The notes: a model not told the origin generated them from the sequence alone. Counted from the first letter of the stretch, positions 1 to 12,320 are shown. The stretch is 64,000 bases of DNA from Aldrovandia affinis (GCA_029706075.1 JAINUG010000037.1:2531127-2595126), one strand, 5' to 3'. Program-made: numbers and translations.

Positions 1-1343
1 CGCAAAATTCATATTTAAAAAAATCCTGACTCAAGTATGCTTGCACCCACACTCCCCTATCATGAAATATGCTGACAGTGTGGATCAAAACACATACCAG
101 ACACCACATATTGAGTCAGCAAGGTCACAACTACAGAGGTTAGTTCTGAGAAAGGCAAAGATTTCCAAATCCTGTTTAAGCCTTCCCTCCCATGAAAAAT
201 TAAACCATACAATAAATATAGTATATGCTACTGGCTCCGTCGCGATAAAGTCTCCTCACCTGTTCAATCGCCTGTGAAAGTTATTAAGATCTAGAAAGAT
301 TTCTCATATGGACATTCACAAAGATTTTTTGAGTAAAACATGGCAAGCAGTTCTTCTACCTTAAGGGAGGAATGCTCCACTTCTCTCTAAATACTGACGA
401 GGAGTGTAGCACCAATTTCAGCAACTTCCAAGTTGGGCTACGTTTCCTTGAAGATATTGATGTATGGATGATGGATGGATGACCTGGATGGTCTGTGTTA
501 ACCCGTTGAGTGATCTTATACACCACGGGTTCCCCCAAAAATATGGTATGATATGGAGGTCCACTAAAATCAAACTGTTCTCATCCCTGATGTGTGTATT
601 ACCGTATGCAAAATAGTACACCCAGTTTTCATAAACGGGTGTATGTATGACCTTCTTGGAAACCTGCGAGGACGTGAAATTGTACAAAATGTACGTATTC
701 ATCCAGTGTACTTACTATACGCTTCCAATGAGCCCCACCCAAACACTGCATACAGAAGCAGGGTAAAAACCTAATATTGATGAACATGCATGTTATTATA
801 CTTAATATTTCACAATCGTTTATTCCCAGCCTCCTAGTGGTTCAAAGAATTATGACTCATCACAAATCCATAATGCATAAAACCATATCCAACAAAACCC
901 GCCCCAATTTTGCACTCACAGCCTTCACTCGACTGGCCTACAGCTAAAAACTCTGTTTTGAGTCCGGTCAGCTCTTCCTCTAACTCAGAGCAATAAAGAG
1001 CATACCACCCTCCCCCATCCCCTACCCTATGTGCTTACTTTCCCACTTCCGGTATGTCCAAAACATCAAGCTTCATAAGGTTGTTGTATTTAGAAATAGG
1101 ATTATTATCCACATCAAACCACTGTAAAAATCAAACCATGAAACTCCCAAGGCGTTTTACCTCTGCATTTTCATCTGAAAATGTAATGTAGGTGGAAGTT
1201 GCTTGTGAGCACTGGTCTGAAGTTAGTTTTGCATCTTTCTCCCTAATGGTGAAGGTTAGGATTTGGGTAGAGTTAACTGGTCCTGTGCCAGTGCTTAGGG
1301 GCAACTTCTCAGTTGAGCTCTTCTTACAGTGTGAAGGGCATGT
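1..1343. other. unique non-coding DNA, no gene seen
   Basis: Mostly AT-rich unique sequence. Three short frames at 356-774 overlap each other on opposite strands and none resembles a known protein. A small run of GGAT-type repeats lies near 463-490. I see no splice-flanked exon and no RNA gene. Confidence 0.5.
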
Positions 1344-1486
1344 GGTTCTCTGTGGCTCAGTAGGTAGAGCATGGCACTGACAACGCTTGGGTTGTGGGTT
1401 CGATTCCCATTGGGACCTCATACACTGAAAAGTGTATGCATTCACTACTGTAAGTTGCTTTGGATAAAAGCATCTGCTAAATTTCA
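1344..1486 (+). repeat. tRNA-derived SINE, copy 1 (stem-loop tail family)
   Basis: The head has a polymerase III A box (GTGGCTCAGTAGGTAGAGC) and a B box (GGGTTCGATTCCC), so it derives from a tRNA gene. The 3' part contains GCTTTGGATAAAAGC at 1457-1471, which folds into a 5-bp stem with a GGATA loop, followed by the widespread fish SINE ending CTGCTAAAT. This stem-loop type is known from the 3' ends of UnaL2-clade LINEs and the SINEs they mobilise. Related copies lie at 14911, 22969 (minus) and 39021 (minus). It is not a functional tRNA gene: no acceptor stem pairing or anticodon arm is preserved. Confidence 0.9.
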
Positions 1487-1859
1487 TATGTTATGTCGCA
1501 AAGTAACCTTTTGTTTTTCCATTTTTGTTGAGCATTTTGTTCATGGAGCTCCCCAGGGCTTTCTAGACCCCAGTTTTGAGCCCCCTGCTCTGACCAGTCT
1601 GAATACAATAGATAACCTGAGGCTGTAAGGACATTCGTCATATAAAGGGCTTAAAGGTAACAGGCGTGTGATTAAATGCCATTGCCTGGTCTGTCTGAAT
1701 TGAGTTGTGAGAACATACAGTACAGGCTTTTTTTAAAATCAAGCACCAGCTCAGGTACACACATTTGAGGAGCTATAACACCAGCTTTTATATCTGGGGG
1801 CCATGGTCTGAACAGCTTTCTGTGAGAAAACAGCCTCAGAGTGTCACAGTGGACTCACC
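1487..1859. other. unique DNA, nothing recognised
   Basis: Short stretch between the SINE and the enhancer-like block. No repeat, exon or RNA gene is visible. Confidence 0.45.
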
Positions 1860-2225
1860 TCTCTATCGAGAAGGCGGGAGAAACCTTCTGCAGCGCGACT
1901 GCCGTCTCACAGCCCAGCCCCGGAGTTAGCCGGTGCAATTATGATAGACAGATTAATTGCTTCTCTAAAGATTAACCTTTCGCTGGCACTAAACCAATTA
2001 TTTCTGTATATTGATGCCAGATGCCCAGTTATACGAGGGGGGAAGCCTTGCAGCCATGTCTATCCTAATGATGTTAGAGAGGAAATGGCCTTTGTGACCG
2101 AGACGAGCGTATTTAACTTTCCGGGTGAGGATCTTTTGGGCTGGCTGAATAGAACGTAATAAATACGATACTGTGTAAATAAAGACTGTGTTCCCCTGTT
2201 GGTGCAGATAATGGGCCTTTTCCAC
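1860..2225. promoter_or_regulatory. candidate conserved non-coding element
   Basis: Non-repetitive block with more CpG than its surroundings. It contains a 7-bp inverted repeat, GCAATTA at 1935-1941 and TAATTGC at 1954-1960, enclosing TGATAGACAG, a TALE-homeodomain-like site. The open frames on both strands lack an ATG start and resemble no family. Paired homeodomain-type sites suggest an enhancer. This is inference; conservation in other fish has not been tested. Confidence 0.25.
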
Positions 2226-3525
2226 ATTAACATGTTATATATAGGTTTATTTATAATTATGCTGAATTTGGTATAGTAAACTAATGGAATATAATGTTTT
2301 CATTTGTTTATGAAGTATTCGGTGCACATTTCCATGTCCAGCACAGTGGTGCTAATGTAATTTATTTTCCTGATGGGGGGGAAAGTTATGTCTGTCAGAT
2401 TATGCATTCTAAATCAATATTTTTTTGCTATTGGATCGGCTGATGTTTTAGCTGAGTGGTATTGCAGATGTGCTCAGATTTTTTTTTCTCCCCCCAAGAT
2501 TTGGGAGTGAAACCAGCACAGATGATGTCGAAAGTGCTAGATATCAAAGCCATCGCTACAAGGGAAATGTTCAACAGGGAAAAGGCATTGGCACCACTGT
2601 TATAGATCCCCGAGTCATCTATATACATTCAAATATTTGAATAGGAACAGTCAATAGGAAGAGCTATGTTTGCTGCTTGGCCATACATTATGTGAGGTCA
2701 GAAGGAAACTGTGTCCAGCTGCCTGTGTGCTTGACAGTGTTATCTCAGAGGGATTACCAGCAATCCCATCAGGGAGGTGTCGGCAATGTCCAAATTTAAA
2801 CAATTGATTAGCTGCACCACTCTGTCCATGCTGTTTTTTTCATGTTGTCATGGTGAGGAAAGCAATATTTGCTATGTCCAAAATGGAGCAAAATTGCTTG
2901 CACATTTGAAAGAGAATGCTAAATCATTATATATTTATTTGCTTAGCAAGATTCAGGATGACTTACAGTTTAGATGTAGTTTACATCGCTACATACCATC
3001 CATTTTTACAACTGGATATTTACTGAAGCAATTCAGGTAATGTACTATAGCTTTCTCATGGATACAACAGCAATGGGTTTAAAACTGGTAGCCTAGGTTA
3101 TAAGCTCACTTCCATGACAGCTATATAATTCTGCCAACCCAGTCTGAAAAGTTTGGTTTCTATCTGCCACTCTAGGCCCTGGTGTGCCTCATTACACTGA
3201 AAACGAGTGTTTTAGCAGAAGCCACCTGACAGCCCGTAAAACCTTTTTTTAAATCGATACTGTTCAGTTTGTTGTGATCTGCCTAAGTGGTATGCCATTT
3301 CAGTGTGAAGTTCTTAATCAAAATTGCCAGTATGAACATTATTGTCATTACAAAACTCATTGAACTATTGGTGCAATTATTTTGGATGACACTCAGGGCT
3401 CCTAGCTACAGTTGGTGCTTGCAGGGCCAGGAATAGACACCAAACCATAGCGTGCATCAGTATACTGAACCATTACTTCAGCAGGGCAAAGCACCCAGCA
3501 GCCCGATCATAAGTAGATCAACGGC
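2226..3525. other. unique AT-rich DNA, no gene seen
   Basis: No recognisable element. The 87-codon frame at 2777-3040 has no family resemblance and ordinary AT-rich composition. Confidence 0.45.
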
Positions 3526-3548
3526 AAAAAAAAAAAAAAAAAAAAAAA
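3526..3548 (+). repeat. poly-A run, 23 A
   Basis: Twenty-three consecutive A followed by ATAATAATAAAATAAA. It could be the tail of an old retroposed sequence lying upstream (about 3400-3525), but no head or target duplication could be identified. Confidence 0.8.
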
Positions 3549-3919
3549 TAATAATAAAATAAACAAAAATGAAGGACTGTTGTTAGCTTACAGGACTAAA
3601 TCATTTTGCTTTGCTTGTAGGCCATGACCAGCAAGGCCCCACAAAGAACCAGGTCTCCGATGCAGCATGCACCTTGAAGTTTATCATCTCTGTCTAGAAG
3701 ATAATAGTAAATCTAGCGTTCACCCTTTAATCTATTGTTTTTAATTAATTGAAGGTTTACACTTCCACCCTCGAAGAGCCAAAGGAACGATTCGGTCGGT
3801 TAGAGGAAATAAAACAGGAGGTTTGCTCTGTCACGTGATCACTCAGACTGTCCACGGAGCAGTGAGGGTCTGAGTCTGATTTGAGATTTACGGTTGGGTT
3901 GTCTGCTCTGCTCTGCTCA

Positions 3920-3967
3920 TCTCTCTCTCCCTCCCCCCCCTCCCCTCCCCTCCCCCTCCCTCCCTCC
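3920..3967. repeat. 48-nt homopyrimidine tract
   Basis: Uninterrupted C/T run. The complementary strand is purine-only with many G runs of 3 to 8. Such tracts can form triplex (H-DNA) or, on the minus strand, G-quadruplex structures. It follows a short CTGCT repeat at 3902-3918. Confidence 0.85.
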
Positions 3968-6135
3968 ACTGGAACCGCAGCAGGGTAATAAGGAATGGGA
4001 GAGTCTTGTCCTGGGCCTATCAGAGAATTCGAGCATGACAGATAAATAAATCCTCCCAACGCAATATGCCTCCCTGTTCTTAGACCCCCAGAGCTCCCGG
4101 GGTGACTCTGTCCCAGTCTTTAATTACTCCAAACACCTCATTAACACACACTACTTACAGTCATTGGCTAGACCTGATTACCACTGGGCTCTCGATTGCT
4201 GTCACCAGTCATTCTCTGAAAACCGTATTTGTTTATTTTTTATTATTATTTTACCCACATTATACTGCCCCCATACCAGTCATCTAAGCTTTGTTCACAT
4301 GGATTTTTTGTTGTTGCTTTGTCTACATGCCGGAAGTCATTGATCTCCAATGGAAGCTCTGCGTTGTAGCTTTAAGCATGTCTCTTTGATTTGACTTACT
4401 GAAAAAAAGGCATCAGGTCTATTTTTAGCTCTCCAATGCACAACGTGGTCAATTAGGAAACAGAGCACAACTGTCTGTTATGACGTGCGGTCCGTGTGTT
4501 TGAAATATCCCCACCCAGTGAATTCACTGAGAGTAACTGGAATGCACACAACAAGTACTTTCATTTTTTGACCTTGCAAATGAACCATTAATCATTACTT
4601 ACAATAGTGAAAGAATAGAAAACTATAAAGAAATCCTTAGTCATTGAATCATAGCATGCCATTCATGGTTATTATAAGCAATACTTTTATTGCTTCTTTT
4701 ATAGCTAAATGTACAAAGCTCAGATTGTTGTTAAAGACAGTAGGGGTTATTCAGTAAAGTTGCCAGTAAAGTTGCCACTTTTCATCATGGTAAATCCGTG
4801 GCCCCATAATTTAAATTGATTCATAAAGGTATTATAGCGAAGATCGCCGCCACGGAGTCAGATTAACGCGACCCTATTTTCAGCGGTGTGGCAGCTGACA
4901 ACCAATGAAACTGTAATTCTGATTAAGTGTTGCATATTTAACATGGAAGGTAATGATTGGCTGAATGCCGATTCGCTCTCCTTCAGTGGGTGCAGTTGAT
5001 AGCTCCTTGTACCTAGTGGAAAACCTGCCATTCTGAAGAAATCATGTTGGGTTCTTTGGATAGTTTCCAGATATCTGGGAAAACGAGATGTACTGATGGG
5101 CCCACTCGCACTTTAACGTGGCAGCTGTTTGTTAAACGTATCTGGATACAAGAAGACCTCTGAACCCAGAATTTGTTTCAGCTTTCAGTTCTGCCTCCAG
5201 CTCGTCACAGAGATGCCAAATTGTATCTCTATTCGGATAAAATTGCTTCCTTGTTTCCTCTTATGTGACACATAAATGATCTTCTCCTAGTGCAAAATTT
5301 CGGGCCAATCTAACAGGATCCTGATCCTCCTCTAGTAGATCACTCTCTTCCTCATGCACTCTTATGGCTACTATCGCAATATCTGCAGTATTGTAAGTCC
5401 ATTATGCCACGTCTGAGTGCAAAGTATTTCTTGTGTCTGAGTAATACTGGTCCATTTAAACAGACTGGAAAGTTTGTGGCCACTTAATATATATAATGAA
5501 TTTTGAGAAGGAAAGAAGAGCCGACTCCTAGAATAAACCCTTGACCGTGAAGGATTAAGAAAGCTGTGAATAATGCATAAAGCAAGAATTTCAGTTACCC
5601 CTGTGTTATCGGTGAAGTTTTAAGTAGGTGATAAGTAGAGTGTCACCATGACACAATGATAAATGCAGCCTTTCATTCCTTTAGAAGAGGGTTGGGAAAA
5701 GGTAATGGAGGAATTGTACTATGGACTCTTTGGCATTTATACCATTGACACATTTTGCCGACAGCTGGCACAACTCCATATTCAAATGTGATCAATTTTG
5801 GCCTTTGTCTGAAAATGTGTAGCCAATCGTCATCACTGCATATGAAAAAACCCATCCCTTTTCAGTAACGCCAACCAACCCCAACATTACTTCAGTACAG
5901 CAGAACTGTCAACAACATAAAACATTTAAACTCTGCAATGCAAGTTATTGGTACTAGAATTTTCTAGTAGGAGTTAGGTGGGCACTTTTATGGGCCGACC
6001 AGGTGGACGTCAGATGTGCTACAACAAGTAAGCTTTTTAAATTGATAGGTGCAGTAAAATGGTCACAGTCACTGGTCTAAATGCGCGGCTGTACTCTGAA
6101 AATCTGACACAGGGTCCGGTGAAATAGTGAGATAC
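3968..6135. other. unique non-coding DNA, no gene seen
   Basis: No repeat family or exon recognised. Composition alternates between AT-rich and balanced. No frame is long enough or protein-like. Confidence 0.45.
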
Positions 6136-6480
6136 CAATTTTCCCTCAGTTTGTCCCATTTATTGGACTCGCTGCAGTGGAAAGTGCCCATTACACTGAA
6201 GCCCGGAGTTATTGCGACCATTCGTTCGCCATCACGTCCCACAAGGCTTGAATACCTGCGGTGTCCTGGCTTGGCTGTTTGCTGAACGCGGGGATGCAGC
6301 AACGCCTTCCCTTTTGCTCTGCTGGAAGTCTGACATGATTAATATTGTCACAGACGATATTAATGAAAGTCTATTTTTGAAACCCGCGACAAAAGCAGAG
6401 CTTCTCCCGTTCAAATAAATTGAGAACCTCTGCTTTGCGTGGATCAGAGAGGATGTGGCAAGTCTCTCCAAATGAATATT
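6136..6480. promoter_or_regulatory. candidate conserved non-coding element with palindromic ATTAATAT pair
   Basis: Unique block with CpG-bearing sequence. ATTAATAT at 6338-6345 and its exact reverse complement ATATTAAT at 6357-6364 flank an 11-bp centre containing TGTCACAG. The 68-codon plus and 79-codon minus frames overlap here, so they are probably chance openings. The paired sites suggest a homeodomain-bound enhancer; this is inference. Confidence 0.28.
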
Positions 6481-7559
6481 TCAGTGCTTTAAAGATGTTC
6501 CTTAGTGTGTAAATTTTTCCCATTTATCAGAGTTGATGTAAATGTTGTGAATTATATCTCAAAACAGCAAGGTTAAAAAGCAGGAGTATTTTGAAAGTGG
6601 CTGTTTACACATCGCCTTTTACGAGCATTAAAAGTCAATTTGATTTGAATCCCTTGTCTCCATTTGGAGCTCTAAGCTTTTTCCAGTCAGACTGGAGAAG
6701 AATTCTGTATGAAGAAAATCTGTTTCATTAGTTGGACAAGTCACATTTATCTTCAAAGATTCTAATTCAGGAAGTGTAGTTTACTATTCCAGAGCACTGT
6801 GGCACATCCCAGCATGACTAGAATTATTTATATTATCCATGTCTAAAGTCAGAACACAAACTTTTTACATCAAGTTTGTAATGTCTTACAAAACTGTTTG
6901 TCTCTGGCCTTTCACCTGCATTTCAACCATCCGTAGAAGACAGAGGTTGGTGAATTGGATCTTTTTAATTCATTGCGGGTGTGGGAATGATGAATTACTG
7001 TATTACAATTCAGTTGAGTGCAACACACACAGCGAAAGACAAAAATCTGCCACGATAACAAAAAAAATGGAGTTAATGTGTAAATGAAATATATTAAATC
7101 AAATCAGATGTTTTCTGTGCTGGAATGGTGAGAATTGGAGGTATGCTGTAGAAGATGCTACCCAACATGAAATACAGAGGAAAATAAAAATTCTGATATA
7201 TGCAGGGCATTTGAATTTGAATGAAGTTCTATGAGCATGGGAAAATGTAAATTCACATTTCATAGGAACAGAAGCTTGTACAATCAATTGCTTCATTCAA
7301 TTACTTTAAAAGAAGATCTGCAATTAGGTCATTAAGGATTTAACAAAAGAGGATTGGAATTTCATTTGTTTCCATTTTTACCAGTTTCCAGACAAATGGG
7401 ATTAGCAGTGATCATCATTTACCATATCATGTCAAACAGAAAGTGCACTATTTACACACCCTTGCACAGCAGTGTCCGTCAACACTGGGGGTGGGTTATT
7501 CTATATTAGCAATAACTGCCAACCTGCTTCCTACCTTCCTGTTGAAGTAAACAGCAATC
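6481..7559. other. unique AT-rich DNA, no gene seen
   Basis: Low-GC unique sequence with no recognisable element. The 82-codon frame at 6839-7087 looks like random AT-rich translation. Confidence 0.45.
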
Positions 7560-8270
7560 ACCAGAAGTGACCCCCACCAGTGTTTACATAGAACAGTCTG
7601 AGAGAAGCCGCCCACAGTGGAAATTAAAGATGGGTGCGAGGGCAACACAGGGGAATCTGATCCCTTGTCCTGCCTTTATTGCGTTCGGGCACTCACGGTG
7701 CACAGCACTGATACCAGGCGGTATGGCCCAACCATTTGTCGACTGCACAGGGATGGGTGCTTTGCTGCGCAGCCATCCATTCACGCACATACCTGCATGG
7801 CTTGCCTACGGGGGAGCAGTCAAACCACCGCCCATCACTTACCTGAGACACACGATTGCACCCGAAGGAGGACACACAGCCGGCTACTGTCGTTACTCAT
7901 GAGGGTACCGCCGTTAGCTTTGCGCAACAAAGACCCACGGGCACAGTTCGGTGTATCCAGGTCAAGCCATACCAACTGTGCGTGCCCAGTGATGGGCAGG
8001 TGATAAGGAGGGCCCCCAAGTGTCTGTTCCAAAACTGTCAGGAATGTAAGATTGGCACTGGGCAGACGGACGCAGACAGACCGTGCAGAATGAGAGAATT
8101 GTAATCCAATTTGGGAATGCTGCTCGTCAGGGGCATTTTCATTGGTCTGTGCCGAAGTGGCACGGGTAGCTTTCGGGCAGAGTGCCAGTGGGCACAGGAA
8201 TAGCCTCGCAGCTTGATCCCAGGGATGGAACACTGCGGGACTCAAGATGCCCCAACCTCTGAGGTTGGCA
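7560..8270. other. GC-rich island with overlapping open frames on both strands, unidentified
   Basis: About 700 bp of clearly higher GC and CpG than either flank. Frames of 111 and 128 codons on plus and 136 codons on minus (7835-8245) overlap here, which fits base composition as well as coding. The minus frame opens with TTG, not ATG. It runs into a consensus splice donor, CAG then GTAAGT, at 7843/7842, and AATAAA lies further along that strand at 7680-7675. I do not recognise the predicted protein. It could be an old GC-rich mobile element, a CpG island, or an exon of an unknown transcript. Confidence 0.3.
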
Positions 8271-9139
8271 AATTGGTAAGGGAATGCTCACCGGGCCACA
8301 ATTAATAATGTTCTGGAGCGAATTCTCTTTTGTTTCTCAACACAGTGTTAATCCGCTATGTCTAATGAGGGTTGGGAGGATAAAGAATAAAAGTATGGGG
8401 TAATCAAGGTATGTAGTACCTGGAAATATAGACAAGATTGCCCTTTTATTTGTTAAATAACATCAAACTGAAACATACTGTGTGTCCCACGTAGGTAAAT
8501 GGACATCTCTGACTGTTTAACATGGATGTTATAAAGCAGGGGTATTTCATGGAAGTTACTGTCAATGTTATGTTTCTATCGCGACAGTAGCTGACGACTT
8601 CCTGCTAGAGCATTTTCTGATTCATAAACATAATTATGTCTCTTTTAGCATTACTGTGACTACCTGCTCCTCAGTGGTCTAAGGTTAGATAGGTCACTGA
8701 TTTTTATAAAGTTTTCATTTACACTTTCAAAAATAGCAAATTAAATAATGGTTGTGCCCAAACTATTAGTTAGTGGACAATGATTATCAAGGAATTGCTT
8801 TTAATCATGTATATTTTAAGAAATAACGTTGTCTCGTGCAGAAAACGCTTCCCATTGACAATCGCAATGTATAGTTCTGAGGGACTGTGGCAGCAGTGGC
8901 AACAAATGACCATTGGGATAGAAATGTAACCAGCGGACCTATGGAGGGCGGGCGGTAGTCACTGTAAATCTTGCCTCGTAGCAAAAATAAAACAAACTGA
9001 TTGGTTTAAAATATGTGAGTTCTCTAGCCAACCAATATAGACATTGGGGTCATGCTCTTTAGTTTAGGCCTTGAAATTCCCACCCCAATTCTTTCATGAT
9101 TCCCCCATTCATGATTTATATTCACTTTTAAGTTCCACA
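8271..9139. other. unique DNA, nothing recognised
   Basis: AT-rich with no identifiable repeat, exon or RNA gene. Confidence 0.4.
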
Positions 9140-9248
9140 GGGCTACGGCAGTGAACACACATTACGAGGGGGGATTGACTTGAAAATAACGGGTGTAATT
9201 GGCTACCAAATTGGGAGAAAATGGGATAAAATCAGAAACAAAAAACAG
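9140..9248 (+). repeat. 5'-truncated SINE tail (AATTGGCTACCAAATTGGGAG family)
   Basis: Only the 3' portion is present: a GGCTACGGCAGTGAACACAC-like stretch, a G run, then GTAATTGGCTACCAAATTGG and an A-rich end. The same sequence order closes the element near 12640-12730, and the terminal motif also ends the SINEs at 18062 and 28447. Loss of the head is typical of incomplete reverse transcription. Confidence 0.75.
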
Positions 9249-10495
9249 GTAGTATTGACATTTTTCAGTGCCGCAGCAGTTTAATGGAAGTCTATGAGAG
9301 TGAGCAGAATTCGCTGGACGACATCTCGCACACCACTTTGACCGGCCTATTAAAAGAGACAGGATATTACCACTATTTCATTAATAAATGTGTAAAATGC
9401 ATAACCTCCTTCTAAGTAACATATTTACTAACATTTATTGATGTTGAAAGATCAATAATTTATTTGAATGACACTTATCCACAATATCCAGAGTGAAACA
9501 AACGTTTCTTTTCAGGCATATCATCAATGAAGTGTAAAGTGAAACGGCTCCGCCCTAGGTTTCCATTTGCGGAAAAGAGAACAGCAGCCATGTTCATTCC
9601 TGTCAGGTTGATGCGATCCTTCAAGAGTCGAAGCGTGTTTTCCAAAGCTTGGTGCTCTTAATCATGGATAGAGCAAAGATATGTAAAGTGTAAAGAGTAG
9701 CTTCCTGTGGGACCCCTAATCTCTTCATAGAGGCTGTCAATTCACATTGCCTGCAGGCTGAAAAGCATAATTACATAAGATGCTTTTGTTTGTGTACCTG
9801 CTATATATAAAGTAAGCCTTTCCTGTGTTTTCAGCTTAACATGGCCTGATTCACTGCCGTGAGTTTTCTTCTGCCATGAGATGGATGTCATCCAGTGAAA
9901 TCCAGTGAACATAAAGTGGAGCTCACTGGGGGGGAAAGCAAGAAACAAGAGAGGGGAGAAAGAAAAAAAAGAAAAAGAAAAAGCATTTGACCACGTTGGC
10001 ATTTTTTTTTTTTTTACTTGAATTATTAGAAATATTTGTGGCCCCAGAGGCAGCAATGAAAGTCCCTCAGCATTCATTCTCTTTTGAAACCAGCTGCTGT
10101 GAGAGGGAGAGCATATAGACCGAGCGTGTCGTGTCGCAGCCTTGTACAAAAAATCGCACTCGCTTAATAAGAACTTCCCTCTCAGCCAACTCTACAACTT
10201 GTGGAATGATGTCATGTCCAATTTTAGAGGGCAAGTCTGGGAGAGGGTACAGTGTGTATATTTTAAAATCTGGAAGGCTTGAGCTCCCTGGTTCCCCTAC
10301 CCATGTCATTGGGGTCTCGGTGTGTGTCAGAACCCAGAGAGAGAGAGGCTCTTTTGGACACACACACAGAGCCCTCATTATAAGACGCATTTGTCCCCGA
10401 GAGGACGGGGGTCAGTGGTATAAATTAGCATTTTAATGGGTAAGCGATAGGGCAGAAAGCACGGAGGTGCATGGCAGGATAGCCTAGCAGGTGAC
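9249..10495. other. unique DNA with A/T homopolymers, no gene seen
   Basis: Contains an A/G-rich patch with a poly-T run around 9955-10015 and short CA/GA repeats near 10335-10370. The 101- to 135-codon frames at 9742-10436 overlap on opposite strands and contain low-complexity Lys/Phe/Ser stretches, so they are rejected as genes. Confidence 0.45.
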
Positions 10496-10765
10496 AGTCA
10501 GCGTATGTAAATGATTAATTACCAAGAATACATTAGTATCATTCGCTTGTTAAGGAGATGAGGAATTTCTCAGCCTGAAAATATATTGATATGATCTCGG
10601 CGCATTGTATCACTTTCCAATCACCAGAGTGGGGGCCGGTGGCAATTAGGTGGGAGTTTAATGAGATTTCTCGAGGTGACGTTTAAAACCTGAAAAAAGG
10701 TCTATTAAGGGATACAGTCTAGCCCCTGGAACTCATTAAACTCATGAAAGGACATTGCATCATTG
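10496..10765. promoter_or_regulatory. candidate conserved non-coding element
   Basis: Unique block with a GATTAATTAC homeodomain-like site at 10513-10522 and further ATTAG, CAATTAGG and TTAATGAG motifs. It is free of repeats and has no coding character. Assigned by its similarity in style to vertebrate developmental enhancers only. Confidence 0.25.
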
Positions 10766-11979
10766 TGGGCTTATATGGTGATGGGCATTGAGGAAATCCT
10801 ATTAGGGCTGAACTGTAATACATCTGGGTCTTACTTATTTCTCTAGAGTATGTCAAATACACAGAGTCTAAGTGAACATGGCATCTTGTGTTCTTATGCA
10901 GTTGACTTATTGGCGGTGCTCTGTTCAGCCTATCAATTTACTTTGTGGAATAAAACCTGCATTATTTTATATTATCTGTAGTTGCAAGTTCTTTTAAAGA
11001 AATTGACCCAATAAAATAGTGATTTGCAGTGAAAAATCACGACTTAAGAATATATCATGAATCCGAAATGTATGTAGGAGCTCTATTGTGATTGTGAATG
11101 TCAAATGTCGAATGAAAATTGTTTCATTTGCTTGCCTAGGAGTATTTGGATTCATTGTACTCCTCTAAGCGAAACATCTATTTATACTTAAACTTACTTT
11201 ATTCACTTGTACTTTCATCTGAAAACAATATGAAAAGATTTTATTTACAGCCTACCATCGAGAGAATAAATATAATATCATTAAACCTTTTGTATTCAGT
11301 CCGCATTCAGTGTAGCTTCAAACTGTTTGTTCTACTCAAGGTAATTATGTACTGGTATTGATTTTATAATAACTTGCGCTGGTAGGGGAATACAGAGCAT
11401 TTTGTACATCTTAATAAGGTTATGAAATAAAATGAAAAATTTGGGAACCATTGCTCTTCATAAAATACAGGGAGATTAATATTAGTTAGACTTAAACAAT
11501 GAAACATAGCTGCTTGCAAAATTATCTTTTCAATTACGTGGCCAAACTGAGGCAAAGAGGGCAAATGGATTCTGCAATATTTACACTGAAGAACCAATTA
11601 GTCAATACATATTTTAAAGGGGCCTTTCAGTCTGGAACCTTTTGGCTGCAAAACAGTATCCGAAATGTCTCAAAGAGATGTTTTTCAAAGAACCGCCGGC
11701 TTGTCTGCTCCTTTGTCTGCGATGAAGTAAGGGGAAGTGAACCATTCTCAATATTTCACTTCAAGCTCAAATGACATTTAGTTTGCGAAAGCGGCACTTA
11801 AATTTGATATGTGTCACAACTCCAAGTTACAGTGCAGTGGCAGGACATTTTAATTGACAGAAAAGGGATGAATGCTTTATTATTTAATGTATGATTTTTT
11901 TTTTTTTCAGCCCACTATCAAAATGATGTATGGGTTGTTCTGAGGCAGGCCGGGTGAACAGAATGTAAATGGTGTTGTA
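10766..11979. other. unique AT-rich DNA, no gene seen
   Basis: No recognisable element apart from a 13-T run near 11897. The 91-codon plus frame at 11499-11774 overlaps a minus frame and shows no family signature. Confidence 0.45.
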
Positions 11980-12320
11980 ATAGAGGTTGTCAGCCTGCGT
12001 TCCCTCAAGCAGGGCTGAGCGCGGCGCTGAAACAACCAAGAGAAGTGAAACTCGTCTTATCTGCCTACAACCAGCTTTCGTGCTGCGTTGTCCTCGCCGT
12101 GGCAGTTCACAGACAGTTCAAGGGGTGAGCTTTCCACTGTACCTGCCGCTTGCCGCTGGAGTGATTTGCCGTTCGCCTCGCCGACGGCTGCCGTGATGGC
12201 GGGTGACTGCGATGTGACGGAGACGGTAAGCGAGGCTGTCCGTGGCGTATCCCGTCCGGGCCTGAGCTGCAGACAGGGAGTCAAATGTGATATTGTGCCG
12301 TTACAGTACGAAGACTTGTG
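11980..12320 (+). promoter_or_regulatory. CpG-rich island with a possible first exon
   Basis: CpG dinucleotides are dense compared with the flanks. An ATG at 12196 in good initiation context (GCCGTGATGG) opens ten codons, MAGDCDVTET, then meets a consensus donor (ACG then GTAAGC, exon end 12225). The frame also stays open beyond the donor. This arrangement fits a promoter plus first coding exon, but no TATA box, downstream exon or homologous protein is visible. It may equally be a GC-rich repeat lying next to the SINE that follows. Confidence 0.22.
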
